From Phycisphaerae bacterium (GTDB lineage: Bacteria; Planctomycetota; Phycisphaerae; Phycisphaerales; UBA1924), in the NCBI GenBank assembly GCA_002706885.1, contig PAKY01000104.1, positions 1-45,878 of the forward strand: DNA of 45,878 nucleotides, given 5' to 3'. How positions within the stretch are numbered: position 1 is the first letter of the stretch; each line of letters starts with the position of its first letter. Position numbers and translations under genes: made by a program. Shown piece after piece: positions 34,141 through 41,280 of this stretch. The notes beneath the pieces were generated by a model that did no database searches, was not told the origin of the DNA, and saw nothing but the letters and a program-made list of their open reading frames with translations.

Positions 34141-35796
34141 ATGCCCTCTCACTCCGAGTCGTCCAATCCGCACGCCGGCGAGCTGGCTTCGAAGATCCTC
34201 TCGCTTGACGCCCTGGTGGCTCGACGGCGGACTGCCGCCTCAATCGGGGAGAAGGTGGTCCACTGTCACGGGTGTTTCGACATCGTTCACCCGGGTCATA
34301 TTCGGCACCTCCGCCACGCGGCGAAGCTCGGAGATCGGCTGGTTGTTTCGATCACCGCGGATCGGCTGATCCGCAAGGGGACGGGGCGGCCGTTGTTCGA
34401 TCAGGAACTGCGGGCGGAGAATCTGGCGGCGCTGAGCCTTGTGGACTGGGTCCACGTGTGCGACGACGAGACGGCGGTCGAACTTCTCGACGCCGTGCAG
34501 CCGGACGTTTACGTCAAGGGGCGCGAGTACGAAGAGAATGACGATCCGCGGTTCGCGATGGAGCGGGCCGCGGTCGAGCGGCACGGCGGGCGGGTGGTGT
34601 TCTCGTCGGGCGATCTGGTGTTCTCGTCGACGGCGCTGATCAACGCGATGGCGTCGGGCGCGCACGACGGGGCGCAGGCGTATGAGAGCCCGGAGCTGGC
34701 TCGCTTGCGAGGGCTTCAGCGTCGGCACGATCTCTCGTATGCGCGGATGGGCACGCTGATGAGCGGCTTTGCTCGCCAGCGCGTGGTGATCGTGGGCGAC
34801 GTGCTTCAGGACACGTACACGCACTGCGCGTGGCCCGAGGTCGCGGGCGAGTCGCCGATGATGAACCTCCGTCCGCTCGAGCAGACGGCGTACGACGGCG
34901 GCGCGGCGATCGTGGCGAAGCATGTCGCGGCACTCGGCGCCCACGCGACATTGGTCACGGCGCTCCCCAATGACGACGCGGCGAAGCGGATGCGAGAGCG
35001 GCTGGAGGCGGACGGCATCGACGTTTTGGCGGTTCCGTCGCAGGGTCGAATGCCGGAGAAGGAACGGCTGCTGGTCGGTCGGAACAAGGTCGTGAAGCTC
35101 GATCGGTCGGGAGTGGCCTCGATCGATGCGGCGGCGCGCACGGAGATGGTGACGCTCGCGATCGCTGCCTCGAAGTCGGCGGACGCGGCGATCGTGACGG
35201 ACTTTGGTCTCGGGCTGCTCACGACGCGGAGCACGGCGGCGCTGTTCGACGCGCTTCGCCCGCGTGTGCGCACGCTCGCGGGGGATGTCTCGGGGCCGCG
35301 GGAGACGCTGCTGGCGATGCGCGGGGCGGACTGGCTGAGTCCGTCGGAGATGGAGCTTCGCGGGGCGGTCGGGGATCAGAGCACATCGCTTCCAGTCTCG
35401 GTCTGGGAAGCCCGGGAAGCTACGGGGGCGCGGACGATCGCCGTGACGCTGTCCGAGGAGGGCATGGTGATCTTCGAGCCGAACCCGGAGGCGCCGCGGG
35501 AGGACGAGGGGTGGCCGAGCCGGTTGCTCAGTGAGCACGTGCCGGCGCTAAGTGACAGCGCGATCGACCCGCTCGGATGTGGGGACGCGCTCCTTTCAAC
35601 GGCCGCGCTCGTACTCGCTTCGGGTGGCACGGCGGTGGAGGCGGGCTATCTTGGATCGGTCGCCGCGGCGGTCGAGGCGTCGATGCTCGGCAACGTCGCG
35701 GTGGGCGTGAACGCTCTCGCGCGGCGGCTGCGAGGGCTCGACGAGCCATCGCTGCTCGTGCAGACCGCGGATCGAGGAGCCAGGGTCGCGGGGTAG
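34141..35796 (+). CDS. HldE-like bifunctional sugar-phosphate nucleotidylyltransferase/kinase with swapped domain order
   Basis: This 551-residue protein joins two enzymes of ADP-heptose synthesis in an order opposite to E. coli HldE. Residues about 35-175 are the nucleotidylyltransferase: HCHGCFDIVHPGHIRHL (HxGH at 50-53), GDRLVVSITADRLIRKG, DVYVKGREYEENDD and FSSTALINAM. Residues about 208-530 are a PfkB/ribokinase-type kinase: RVVIVGDVLQDTY, YDGGAAIVAKHVAALGAHATLV, DWLSPSEMEL and DPLGCGDA (476-483; catalytic Asp482, Cys at the usual Ala of GAGD). It should phosphorylate and activate a heptose or similar sugar in the cytoplasm. The GT2 gene follows after three bases, so the two are an operon. 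Confidence 0.85.
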   Translation: MPSHSESSNPHAGELASKILSLDALVARRRTAASIGEKVVHCHGCFDIVHPGHIRHLRHAAKLGDRLVVSITADRLIRKGTGRPLFDQELRAENLAALSLVDWVHVCDDETAVELLDAVQPDVYVKGREYEENDDPRFAMERAAVERHGGRVVFSSGDLVFSSTALINAMASGAHDGAQAYESPELARLRGLQRRHDLSYARMGTLMSGFARQRVVIVGDVLQDTYTHCAWPEVAGESPMMNLRPLEQTAYDGGAAIVAKHVAALGAHATLVTALPNDDAAKRMRERLEADGIDVLAVPSQGRMPEKERLLVGRNKVVKLDRSGVASIDAAARTEMVTLAIAASKSADAAIVTDFGLGLLTTRSTAALFDALRPRVRTLAGDVSGPRETLLAMRGADWLSPSEMELRGAVGDQSTSLPVSVWEAREATGARTIAVTLSEEGMVIFEPNPEAPREDEGWPSRLLSEHVPALSDSAIDPLGCGDALLSTAALVLASGGTAVEAGYLGSVAAAVEASMLGNVAVGVNALARRLRGLDEPSLLVQTADRGARVAG

Positions 35797-35799
35797 ACC

Positions 35800-36858
35800 A
35801 TGATCAGCTTCGTCATCCCAGCCCGTGATCGCCACGACGAGCTTGCCCGGACGCTCCGGAACATCGGTGATCTCGATCGCGACGGGCTGGGAGGCGACGC
35901 GGAGGTCATCGTCATCGACAACGCCTCGTTCGAGCCGCTCGCGGCGCCGCGGACGCTCTCGAACGGGCTGAGGGTCACGCTCGAAAGGGTGGACACGAAT
36001 CTTGGCGCCGCGGCGCGGAACCACGGCGCGTCGATGGCGAACTATCCGTGGCTCGTGATGCTCGACGACGACTCCTCGCCGAAGGCGCGCGACTTCGCCG
36101 CGACGCTCGCCGAGGCGCCCGCCGACATCGGGGCGATTGGCGGCGAGATCGTGCTGCCGAGCGGTGAACGGGAATCTGGCGGCTTGCCCGAGGTGATCAT
36201 CGGGTGCGGGGCTGCTGTTCGGCGCGATCTGTTCCTCGAACTCGGCGGGTATGACGCGTCGTTCGGCTACTACGCGGAGGAGTACGACCTCTGCGCACGG
36301 TTGATCGCCACGGGGCATCGGATCGCGCACACGACATCGATCGGCTTTGAGCATCGCAAGACGAAGAGCGGGCGCTCGATGGACGTGATCCTCGGGCGGC
36401 TTGTCCGGAACAACGGGTGGACGCTCCAGCGGTACGCGCCCGCATCGGAACGCGCGGGCGTGATCGCGGACATGATCGCTCGGTATCGCTCGATCGCGGA
36501 GAAGGAAGACGCGGTCTCGGGGTTTGAGTCTGGCCTGCACGAGTTGCAGGAGACCATCGACGATCAACCGCGACGCGAGATGTCAGATGACGCGTGGGCT
36601 CGGTTCACGGGCGAGGCCGCAGTACGGGCCGAGATCGGTCCGCGTGTCGCGGGCGCCGCGTGGCGGCTCGTGGATGGCGGCAAGGGGCGAGAGATCGTCG
36701 AGCGGGTCGTGTTCGAAGAGGGCGGCGAGATCGATGAGCGCGCGACGCAACGGCTTGTCGCGACGATCTCGCCCGGTCCGATGCTTGACGCGTGTGATCG
36801 AGATCCCGACGCGGTGGCGCCGTGGCGCGTCAGCGACCGTTGGCCTGTCAGCGCTTGA
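35800..36858 (+). CDS. Family 2 glycosyltransferase
   Basis: The 352-residue protein begins with the GT2 core: ISFVIPARDRHDELARTLRNI, VIVIDNAS, DTNLGAAARNHGASMANYPWLVMLDDDSSP (DDD metal site at about residues 88-90), IGCGAAVRRDLFLELGGYDASFGYYAEEYDLCARL and HTTSIGFEHRK. It would transfer a sugar from a nucleotide donor at the cytoplasmic face of the membrane. No transmembrane helix is seen. About 120 C-terminal residues are acidic and unassigned. ATG 35800 lies three bases after the HldE-like stop, so the kinase/activator and this transferase are coupled. Its 3' end overlaps that of the convergent methyltransferase by 11 bases. Confidence 0.9.
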   Translation: MISFVIPARDRHDELARTLRNIGDLDRDGLGGDAEVIVIDNASFEPLAAPRTLSNGLRVTLERVDTNLGAAARNHGASMANYPWLVMLDDDSSPKARDFAATLAEAPADIGAIGGEIVLPSGERESGGLPEVIIGCGAAVRRDLFLELGGYDASFGYYAEEYDLCARLIATGHRIAHTTSIGFEHRKTKSGRSMDVILGRLVRNNGWTLQRYAPASERAGVIADMIARYRSIAEKEDAVSGFESGLHELQETIDDQPRREMSDDAWARFTGEAAVRAEIGPRVAGAAWRLVDGGKGREIVERVVFEEGGEIDERATQRLVATISPGPMLDACDRDPDAVAPWRVSDRWPVSA

Positions 36859-37618
36859 TCGCGACGAACCAGGCGGCGCCCCAATGGCCTGAATAGGTCC
36901 GGTGTTCGCGCTGGCCCATCTGGTAGGTGAGCATGACGACGGACGGGCTCTCGATGAGAACGTCGTTCCACTTCGCAGCGCTGATCGGTCCGGGGGCGCG
37001 CGGGATATCGAGCCCGGCGGCGTCGCACGCGGCGACAAGCTTCTCGAGCATGCGTGGGCGATTCAGGATCAGGTCGAAGCTACCGACGAGGGCGCCGCCC
37101 TGACGGAGGAGCCGAGCGGCGTCGGCGACCACGGCGTTGAGGGTGGCGGTGTCCAGTTCCTCCAGAACCGACACGGACGCGATCATGTCGAACGAATCGG
37201 GTTCGAGATCGTGGCCGCCGTCGACGCCGAGGAGGCCACGGTGGAGTTTGGCCTCGCGGCAGGGCGCAGCGATGTGTTCGGCGTAGAGATCGTTCCACTG
37301 CTCGCCCGAGGGGAAGTAGACGAGGCCCTGATCGTTGTCGATGGCGTGCAGTTCGCATCGCTTCTGGGCGTGTCGAAGGAACGTCGCGTTGAAGCCGTGA
37401 CCCATCTCCAGCGCCCGTTCGGGGGCGAGGGCGTCGAAGTAGCCCATGAGTTGCATGTAGCCGAAGTCCTTGAGCAGGCTGTGGGACTCGAGGCGGAACT
37501 CGGGATAGCGACGAGTGAGAGCCCACCAGTCGTTCATCGTCGCGATCGAGAGGGCTGGCTCGGTCGGGGCGGCGTCGAGGAGGGTGGAGTCGGGCGCCGG
37601 CGAGGTGGTGGTGCTCAT
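36848..37618 (-). CDS. Class I SAM-dependent methyltransferase
   Basis: The start at ATG 37618, five bases after AAGGGAA, gives 256 residues. Features are ESHSLLKDFGYMQLMGYFDALAPERALEMGHGFNATFLRHAQ (motif I-like with EMGHGFN in place of the usual G-x-G-x-G), CELHAIDND, FDMIASVSVLEELDTATLNAVVADAARLLRQGGALVGSFDL (motifs IV-VI). It is probably an O- or N-methyltransferase for a glycan or lipid. It is divergent from the radical SAM gene, and both promoters carry the same GGCGCC plus GTCCGATAG box. That suggests the two are expressed together. Confidence 0.78.
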   Translation of the reverse strand: MSTTTSPAPDSTLLDAAPTEPALSIATMNDWWALTRRYPEFRLESHSLLKDFGYMQLMGYFDALAPERALEMGHGFNATFLRHAQKRCELHAIDNDQGLVYFPSGEQWNDLYAEHIAAPCREAKLHRGLLGVDGGHDLEPDSFDMIASVSVLEELDTATLNAVVADAARLLRQGGALVGSFDLILNRPRMLEKLVAACDAAGLDIPRAPGPISAAKWNDVLIESPSVVMLTYQMGQREHRTYSGHWGAAWFVAIKR

Positions 37619-37667
37619 CGTGATTCCCTTCGATTCGTCCGAGTCGTTCGCCCGGCCCTCGGCATGC

Positions 37668-37751
37668 CTATCGGACGAAGAGCGGCGCCCGATCCTGCAT
37701 TTCCGTGGATGGCAAACCGGTCTCAAGGGGGGCGCCCCCGTGGTCCGATAG
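37668..37751. promoter_or_regulatory. Symmetric divergent promoter region with shared GGCGCC-N6/7-GTCCGATAG box
   Basis: GTCCGATAG occurs facing each gene: on plus at 37743-37751, 52 bases before ATG 37804, and on minus at 37676-37668, 49 bases before ATG 37618. In both cases GGCGCC lies upstream, six bases away on plus (37731-37736) and seven on minus (37684-37689). The plus GGCGCC is the centre of a 12-bp palindrome GGGGGCGCCCCC (37728-37739). The mirror-image placement suggests a shared regulator or a particular sigma factor for both genes. Confidence 0.5.
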
Positions 37752-37803
37752 CGATCTGTCGGCGGGCGGCGGTTCGGCGGTGGTGAAAGGGTGATTCCGA
37801 CGT

Positions 37804-38778
37804 ATGGCGACGGCCCAGGCGATCCCGGTTCCGGTGACCGTGCGTGGGCGGAAAGCCTCGTCGGATGCGGCGCTGGACGGCGGCCCGCTGTCGGCGTTCG
37901 AGGCGTCGTACGCGGATCGGCTGCGCGAGCTGTCGGCGAGCAGGTACCTCGACTTCCCGGTCCAGGTCGGGATGGAGACGCTCGCGGTCTGCAACGCGGC
38001 GTGCGAATTCTGCCCGTACCCGACGATGACGCGGCGTGGGGAGCGGATGAGCGACGGGCTGGTCGCGAAGATCCTCGACGAGCTGTCGGCGTTCCCGGAT
38101 GACTTGCCGTTCGAGCTGAGCTTCTCGCGGATGAACGATCCGTTCCTGGATCGGAGGCTGTTCGACATAGCCGCGGAGGCGCAGCGTGTCGCGCCGCAGG
38201 CGGCGCTGTGGCTGTTCACCAACGGGTCGCCGCTGGTCGAGAAGGTCGCGGCGAGACTGCCCGAGCTCGCGAACGCGACGATCTTCGTGATCAGCTTCAA
38301 CGACCACCGCAAGGACGCGTACCAACGCGTGATGAAGCTGCCGTTCGAGCGGACCGTCGCGAACATCGATCGTTTGCATGCGATGTTCGAGGCTCGGGAG
38401 CTGCCGTGCCGCCCGATCGTGTCGCGCGTTGGCGACGGGAGCGCGGACGATCAGGCGTTCCTCGAGTGGACGCGGTCTCGCTGGCCGAACTTCACCTGTC
38501 GCGTGACGCAGCGGTTCGACTGGATCGGGAGCGTGGGCGTCGAGACGTTCGGTCGCATCCCGCCGATGGGGTGCTGGCAGTGGTTCCACGTGCCGGTGCT
38601 GGCCTCCGGACGGGTCGCTTACTGCACGCTCGATCACGAGGGACGGAACGCGTGGGGCGACGTGAACGAGCGGTCACTGCTTGAAATCTACAACGCGCCC
38701 GAGCGGCGTGCGCTCCGCGAGCGATCGGTCAGTCGCGTCGGCGTGGAGCGGTGCGCGAACTGCAATCACTTTGGTTGA
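37804..38778 (+). CDS. Radical SAM/SPASM protein
   Basis: The 324-residue protein has the radical SAM cluster motif Cys63-x3-Cys67-x2-Cys70 in VCNAACEFCPYPTM, then FELSFSRMNDPFLDRRLF and LWLFTNGSPLVEKV typical of the barrel. A C-terminal SPASM-like region has GCWQWFHVPVLASGRVAYC, LDHEGRNAWGDVNERSLLEIYN and RCANCN (about 255-322). SPASM enzymes modify peptides or, in glycan loci, sugars or lipids by radical chemistry; the substrate is unknown. It is followed after 11 bases by a methyltransferase, with the ribosome site overlapping its own stop. The two are probably one operon acting on the same compound. Confidence 0.88.
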   Translation: MATAQAIPVPVTVRGRKASSDAALDGGPLSAFEASYADRLRELSASRYLDFPVQVGMETLAVCNAACEFCPYPTMTRRGERMSDGLVAKILDELSAFPDDLPFELSFSRMNDPFLDRRLFDIAAEAQRVAPQAALWLFTNGSPLVEKVAARLPELANATIFVISFNDHRKDAYQRVMKLPFERTVANIDRLHAMFEARELPCRPIVSRVGDGSADDQAFLEWTRSRWPNFTCRVTQRFDWIGSVGVETFGRIPPMGCWQWFHVPVLASGRVAYCTLDHEGRNAWGDVNERSLLEIYNAPERRALRERSVSRVGVERCANCNHFG

Positions 38779-38789
38779 GGAGATCAGCG

Positions 38790-39503
38790 TTGCAAGCGAT
38801 GACGGTCGACCCGATCCCCCACTTCCGCGGCGACGCCTACCTGCGCATCAACGCGCGGCGCCTTGAACACCTCGCCACGCTCGGCCTCCCGATCGCGGGG
38901 CGGAGCGTGCTTGAGCTCGGGGCGGGCATCGGCGATCTGACCTCGTACTTCCTCGACCGCGGTTGCCGGGTGACCGCCGTGGACGGGCGGGCGGAGAACG
39001 TCGAGGTCATGCGGCGGCGGTTCGAGGGAGAGGACGTCGAGGTGGTGGAGGCGGATCTGAACGACCCGCCCACGCTCTCGGCGAGTTACGACGTGGTCTT
39101 CGCGTACGGCGTGCTCTATCACCTCGCGGATCCAGCGGCCGCGCTGGCTTGGATGACAAAGCTGGCGGGCGAGATGCTTGTTCTGTCGACGTGCGTGACC
39201 CCGAATTCGTCCGACGGGGTGAACGCAACGACCGAGGACCCGATCTGGGCGTCGCAGGCGCTCGATGGACGGGCGTGCAGGCCCGATCGTCGGTGGGTGT
39301 TCGAGCGGCTCGGGTCGCTGATGCCGCACGCGTACACGACGCTGACGCAGCCGGCGCACGAAGAGTTCCCGCTCGACTGGTCGGCGCCCATCCATTCGGC
39401 AACGGGGCTGTCGCGAGCGGTGTTCATTGGAAGCCGGGTCTCGCTCGACGACCGTCCACTGCTCACAACGGAACTGCCGCTTCGCCACGCGGACCGCGCA
39501 TGA
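38790..39503 (+). CDS. Class I SAM-dependent methyltransferase
   Basis: I choose TTG 38790, seven bases after GAGGAG (38777-38782), giving 237 residues; ATG 38799 is too far from that site. The core is SVLELGAGIGDLTSYFLDRGCRVTAVDGRAENVEVMRRRF (motif I and post-I), VEVVEADLND, YDVVFAYGVLYHLADPAAALAWM and LAGEMLVLSTCV. This matches small-molecule/sugar methyltransferases. DRRWVFERLGSLMPHAYTT in the C-terminal part recurs in methyltransferases of polysaccharide loci. It is co-transcribed with the radical SAM gene. Confidence 0.82.
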   Translation: MQAMTVDPIPHFRGDAYLRINARRLEHLATLGLPIAGRSVLELGAGIGDLTSYFLDRGCRVTAVDGRAENVEVMRRRFEGEDVEVVEADLNDPPTLSASYDVVFAYGVLYHLADPAAALAWMTKLAGEMLVLSTCVTPNSSDGVNATTEDPIWASQALDGRACRPDRRWVFERLGSLMPHAYTTLTQPAHEEFPLDWSAPIHSATGLSRAVFIGSRVSLDDRPLLTTELPLRHADRA

Positions 39504-39527
39504 AAAAGGCCCGCCTCGGGGCGGGCC
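39503..39527 (-). terminator. Terminator shared by converging transcripts
   Basis: An 8-bp perfect stem, GGCCCGCC (39508-39515) and GGCGGGCC (39520-39527), with loop TCGG is followed on the minus strand by TTTTT (A39503-A39507). It lies right after the plus-strand methyltransferase stop and 31 bases past the minus-strand dockerin stop. On minus it is a good rho-independent terminator. On plus it lacks a T-run. Confidence 0.85.
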
Positions 39528-39558
39528 TCTGCGTGAGATTGATCGAATCGACGTTGGA

Positions 39559-40944
39559 TTACGGGCAGCCGGCTCCGAAGACGCGGAGGAACTCGACGAC
39601 GTCCGCGATGTCGTTCTCACCGAACGGCGCCGCGAGGTCCGCCGCGGGGTCGCCCGCGCCGAAGGCGCGGAGGAACTCGACGACGTCGGCGATGTCGAGC
39701 TCGAAGAACGGCTCGGCGAGGTCGGCCGGGTTGCAGATCTCGAGACCCTGCGGGACCCAGACGTCGGCCGCGAACTCGGCGTCGGCGCCCATGAGCGGCT
39801 TGAAGTACTCGACGGCGGCGGCGCCCTTCATCGGCGGCTCACTCGAGGTGAAGCCGAAGGTGTAGAGCGAGCCCCAACGCAGCGCGTTGGTGTCGGCGTT
39901 CTCGGCGAAGGTCTCGGGGGACTGGAACACGACCTCGCCGCCGTCGACCGACGCGGTCCAGTCGGTGTTGTCGTAGGGCTCGCCCGAGTGGTACGCGACG
40001 TCGTTGAAGTAGAACGACGTCGCGGACGCGCCGGGTCCGAGCGGGATGCGCAGGGCACCGACACCGCGGTCCGAGGTCAGGTTCTCGATGGCGTAGTAGT
40101 AGGTGTACGAGCCGTCACCGTGATCGACGACGTTCGAACCGACGAAGACGACGCCGTCGTCGGGCAGGTCGAACGTGTTGATGTCAACGTTCGGATCGGG
40201 CTGGTTCACGCCGAGTCCGTGATCGGCCCACGCCATGATCGCGGGCTTGGTGCGCTGGGTCGAACCGTTCCAGCCGAAGTCCTCGCCGTTGGGACGGAGG
40301 GACATGAGCCGGTAGCTCGCGTTGTTCGCGTCGTTGCCCGCCATCGCGTCGTCGGCGGCGACGTAGAGCGCCTCGCCGAGGTAGGTCACGTCGCCGGCCT
40401 GCTGGGCGTCGTAGTCGAGGTCCGCGAGGGCGACCTGGCAGCGCTTGAAGATGGCGTCGCCGCCCTGGTTGATCTGGCTGTGGGGCCACGCGAAGAAGCC
40501 GGTCGACGGATCGATGTCGCTCTTCGGTCCGAGCCCGCCCTGCGAGCCGTTGAGACCCGACCCGTACGGGTCGGAGCAGCCGACGCCGAGGGCCTGGCCG
40601 CCAACGCTCGACGGCGTGCACGCGCCGCAGAGGTTGCCCTGAAGCGCGAAGAACCCGTGCTTCAGGTAGCTCTGGCCGAGCTGCTCGATGCGGCCATCGA
40701 TGATGCGGAAGATGTTCTGACCGATCACCGGGTGGCGGTTGCTGTTGGAGATCCAGTCGAGCTCCGCGGTGCCGACGTTGCAGGACGTCGTGCCGATGGA
40801 GTACGACGAGATCCCGTTGACCACGCCCCACTGCGTCGGGCCGGTGAGATCACCGACGATGACGTCGGGACCCGTACCGCCGGCGACCGCGGCGCCGGCT
40901 GCCGCACAGAGAGCGATGCACGATTTCAAAGCAATTCCTGACAT
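39559..40944 (-). CDS. Secreted GC-type dockerin protein of unknown function (paralog A)
   Basis: The 461-residue protein has a signal peptide (LKSCIALCAAAGAAVAGG). The main domain includes DVIVGDLTG, GTTSCNVGTAELDWISNSNRHPVIGQNIFRI, YLKHGFFALQGNLCGAC, GVGCSDPYGSGLNG and NWTFYYAIENL-type strands (YTYYYAIENLTSDRGVGALRIPL). I recall such sequences as a widespread bacterial family without known function; the paired Cys residues may form disulfides or a metal site. The C-terminus is two GC-type dockerin-like repeats (ADLAEPFFELDIADVVEFLRAF, ADLAAPFGENDIADVVEFLRVF) ending GAGCP. It is a tandem paralog of the next gene upstream, with a matching promoter and leader. Confidence 0.85.
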   Translation of the reverse strand: MSGIALKSCIALCAAAGAAVAGGTGPDVIVGDLTGPTQWGVVNGISSYSIGTTSCNVGTAELDWISNSNRHPVIGQNIFRIIDGRIEQLGQSYLKHGFFALQGNLCGACTPSSVGGQALGVGCSDPYGSGLNGSQGGLGPKSDIDPSTGFFAWPHSQINQGGDAIFKRCQVALADLDYDAQQAGDVTYLGEALYVAADDAMAGNDANNASYRLMSLRPNGEDFGWNGSTQRTKPAIMAWADHGLGVNQPDPNVDINTFDLPDDGVVFVGSNVVDHGDGSYTYYYAIENLTSDRGVGALRIPLGPGASATSFYFNDVAYHSGEPYDNTDWTASVDGGEVVFQSPETFAENADTNALRWGSLYTFGFTSSEPPMKGAAAVEYFKPLMGADAEFAADVWVPQGLEICNPADLAEPFFELDIADVVEFLRAFGAGDPAADLAAPFGENDIADVVEFLRVFGAGCP

Positions 40945-41025
40945 GAGACAGTACCCCTCAATACCCCCAACGAGAATGGATGCAAAGACGGCGGCCCAAC
41001 GGTTGTCGGTCCGCCGCGACAGGGC

Positions 41026-41054
41026 ATGCTAACGGTCAATGCCGCCAGCGTGAA
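41026..41054 (-). promoter_or_regulatory. Promoter of dockerin paralog A
   Basis: On the minus strand TTCACG (-35, 41049-41054) and TAGCAT (-10, 41026-41031) are 17 bases apart. The -10 lies 82 bases before the ATG. The same layout, with TTCTCG and TAGCAT and an 81-base distance, precedes paralog B, so both support each other. Confidence 0.6.
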
Positions 41055-41223
41055 GCGCGACGATGCTACTTCAATGGTTGATCAGGAATGGTCCGATATC
41101 TTGGGGACGTGATCCGAGCCGTCGACGCCTCGTCGACGAACGCGTCGGATCACGACTTTGCCCATTCCCTGAACGATCGAGCAGCGCCGCCAGCGGCGCC
41201 GCCCGTCGCGAGTCCGAACCCCC

Positions 41224-41250
41224 AAAAAAAGACCCGCCGTGCGGCGGGCC
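41224..41250 (-). terminator. Rho-independent terminator of dockerin paralog B
   Basis: The stem CCCGCC (41233-41238) and GGCGGG (41243-41248) with loop GTGC is followed on the minus strand by seven T (A41224-A41230 on plus). It lies about 30 bases after the stop at 41281. Confidence 0.87.
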
Positions 41251-41280
41251 ATGGGGAGTGAGTTGGAGGCGTCCGCCGGA

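Larger units (their letters stand above)
40945..41280. other. Spacer between the two dockerin paralogs
   Basis: These 336 bases contain no gene that I can support. They hold, from left to right, the leader of paralog A (GGGGGT, GAGGGGT and CTTTGCATCC on minus), its GC-rich hairpin (GGCGGCCC 40990-40997 with GGTCCGCC 41008-41015), its promoter at 41026-41054, about 165 bases without clear signals, and the terminator of paralog B at 41224-41250. Confidence 0.6.

Noticed and set aside
38751-38789. GTG 38751 as start of the methyltransferase after the radical SAM gene
   Set aside because: It would overlap the end of the radical SAM gene by 28 bases and has no ribosome site; GAGGAG is correctly spaced for TTG 38790.
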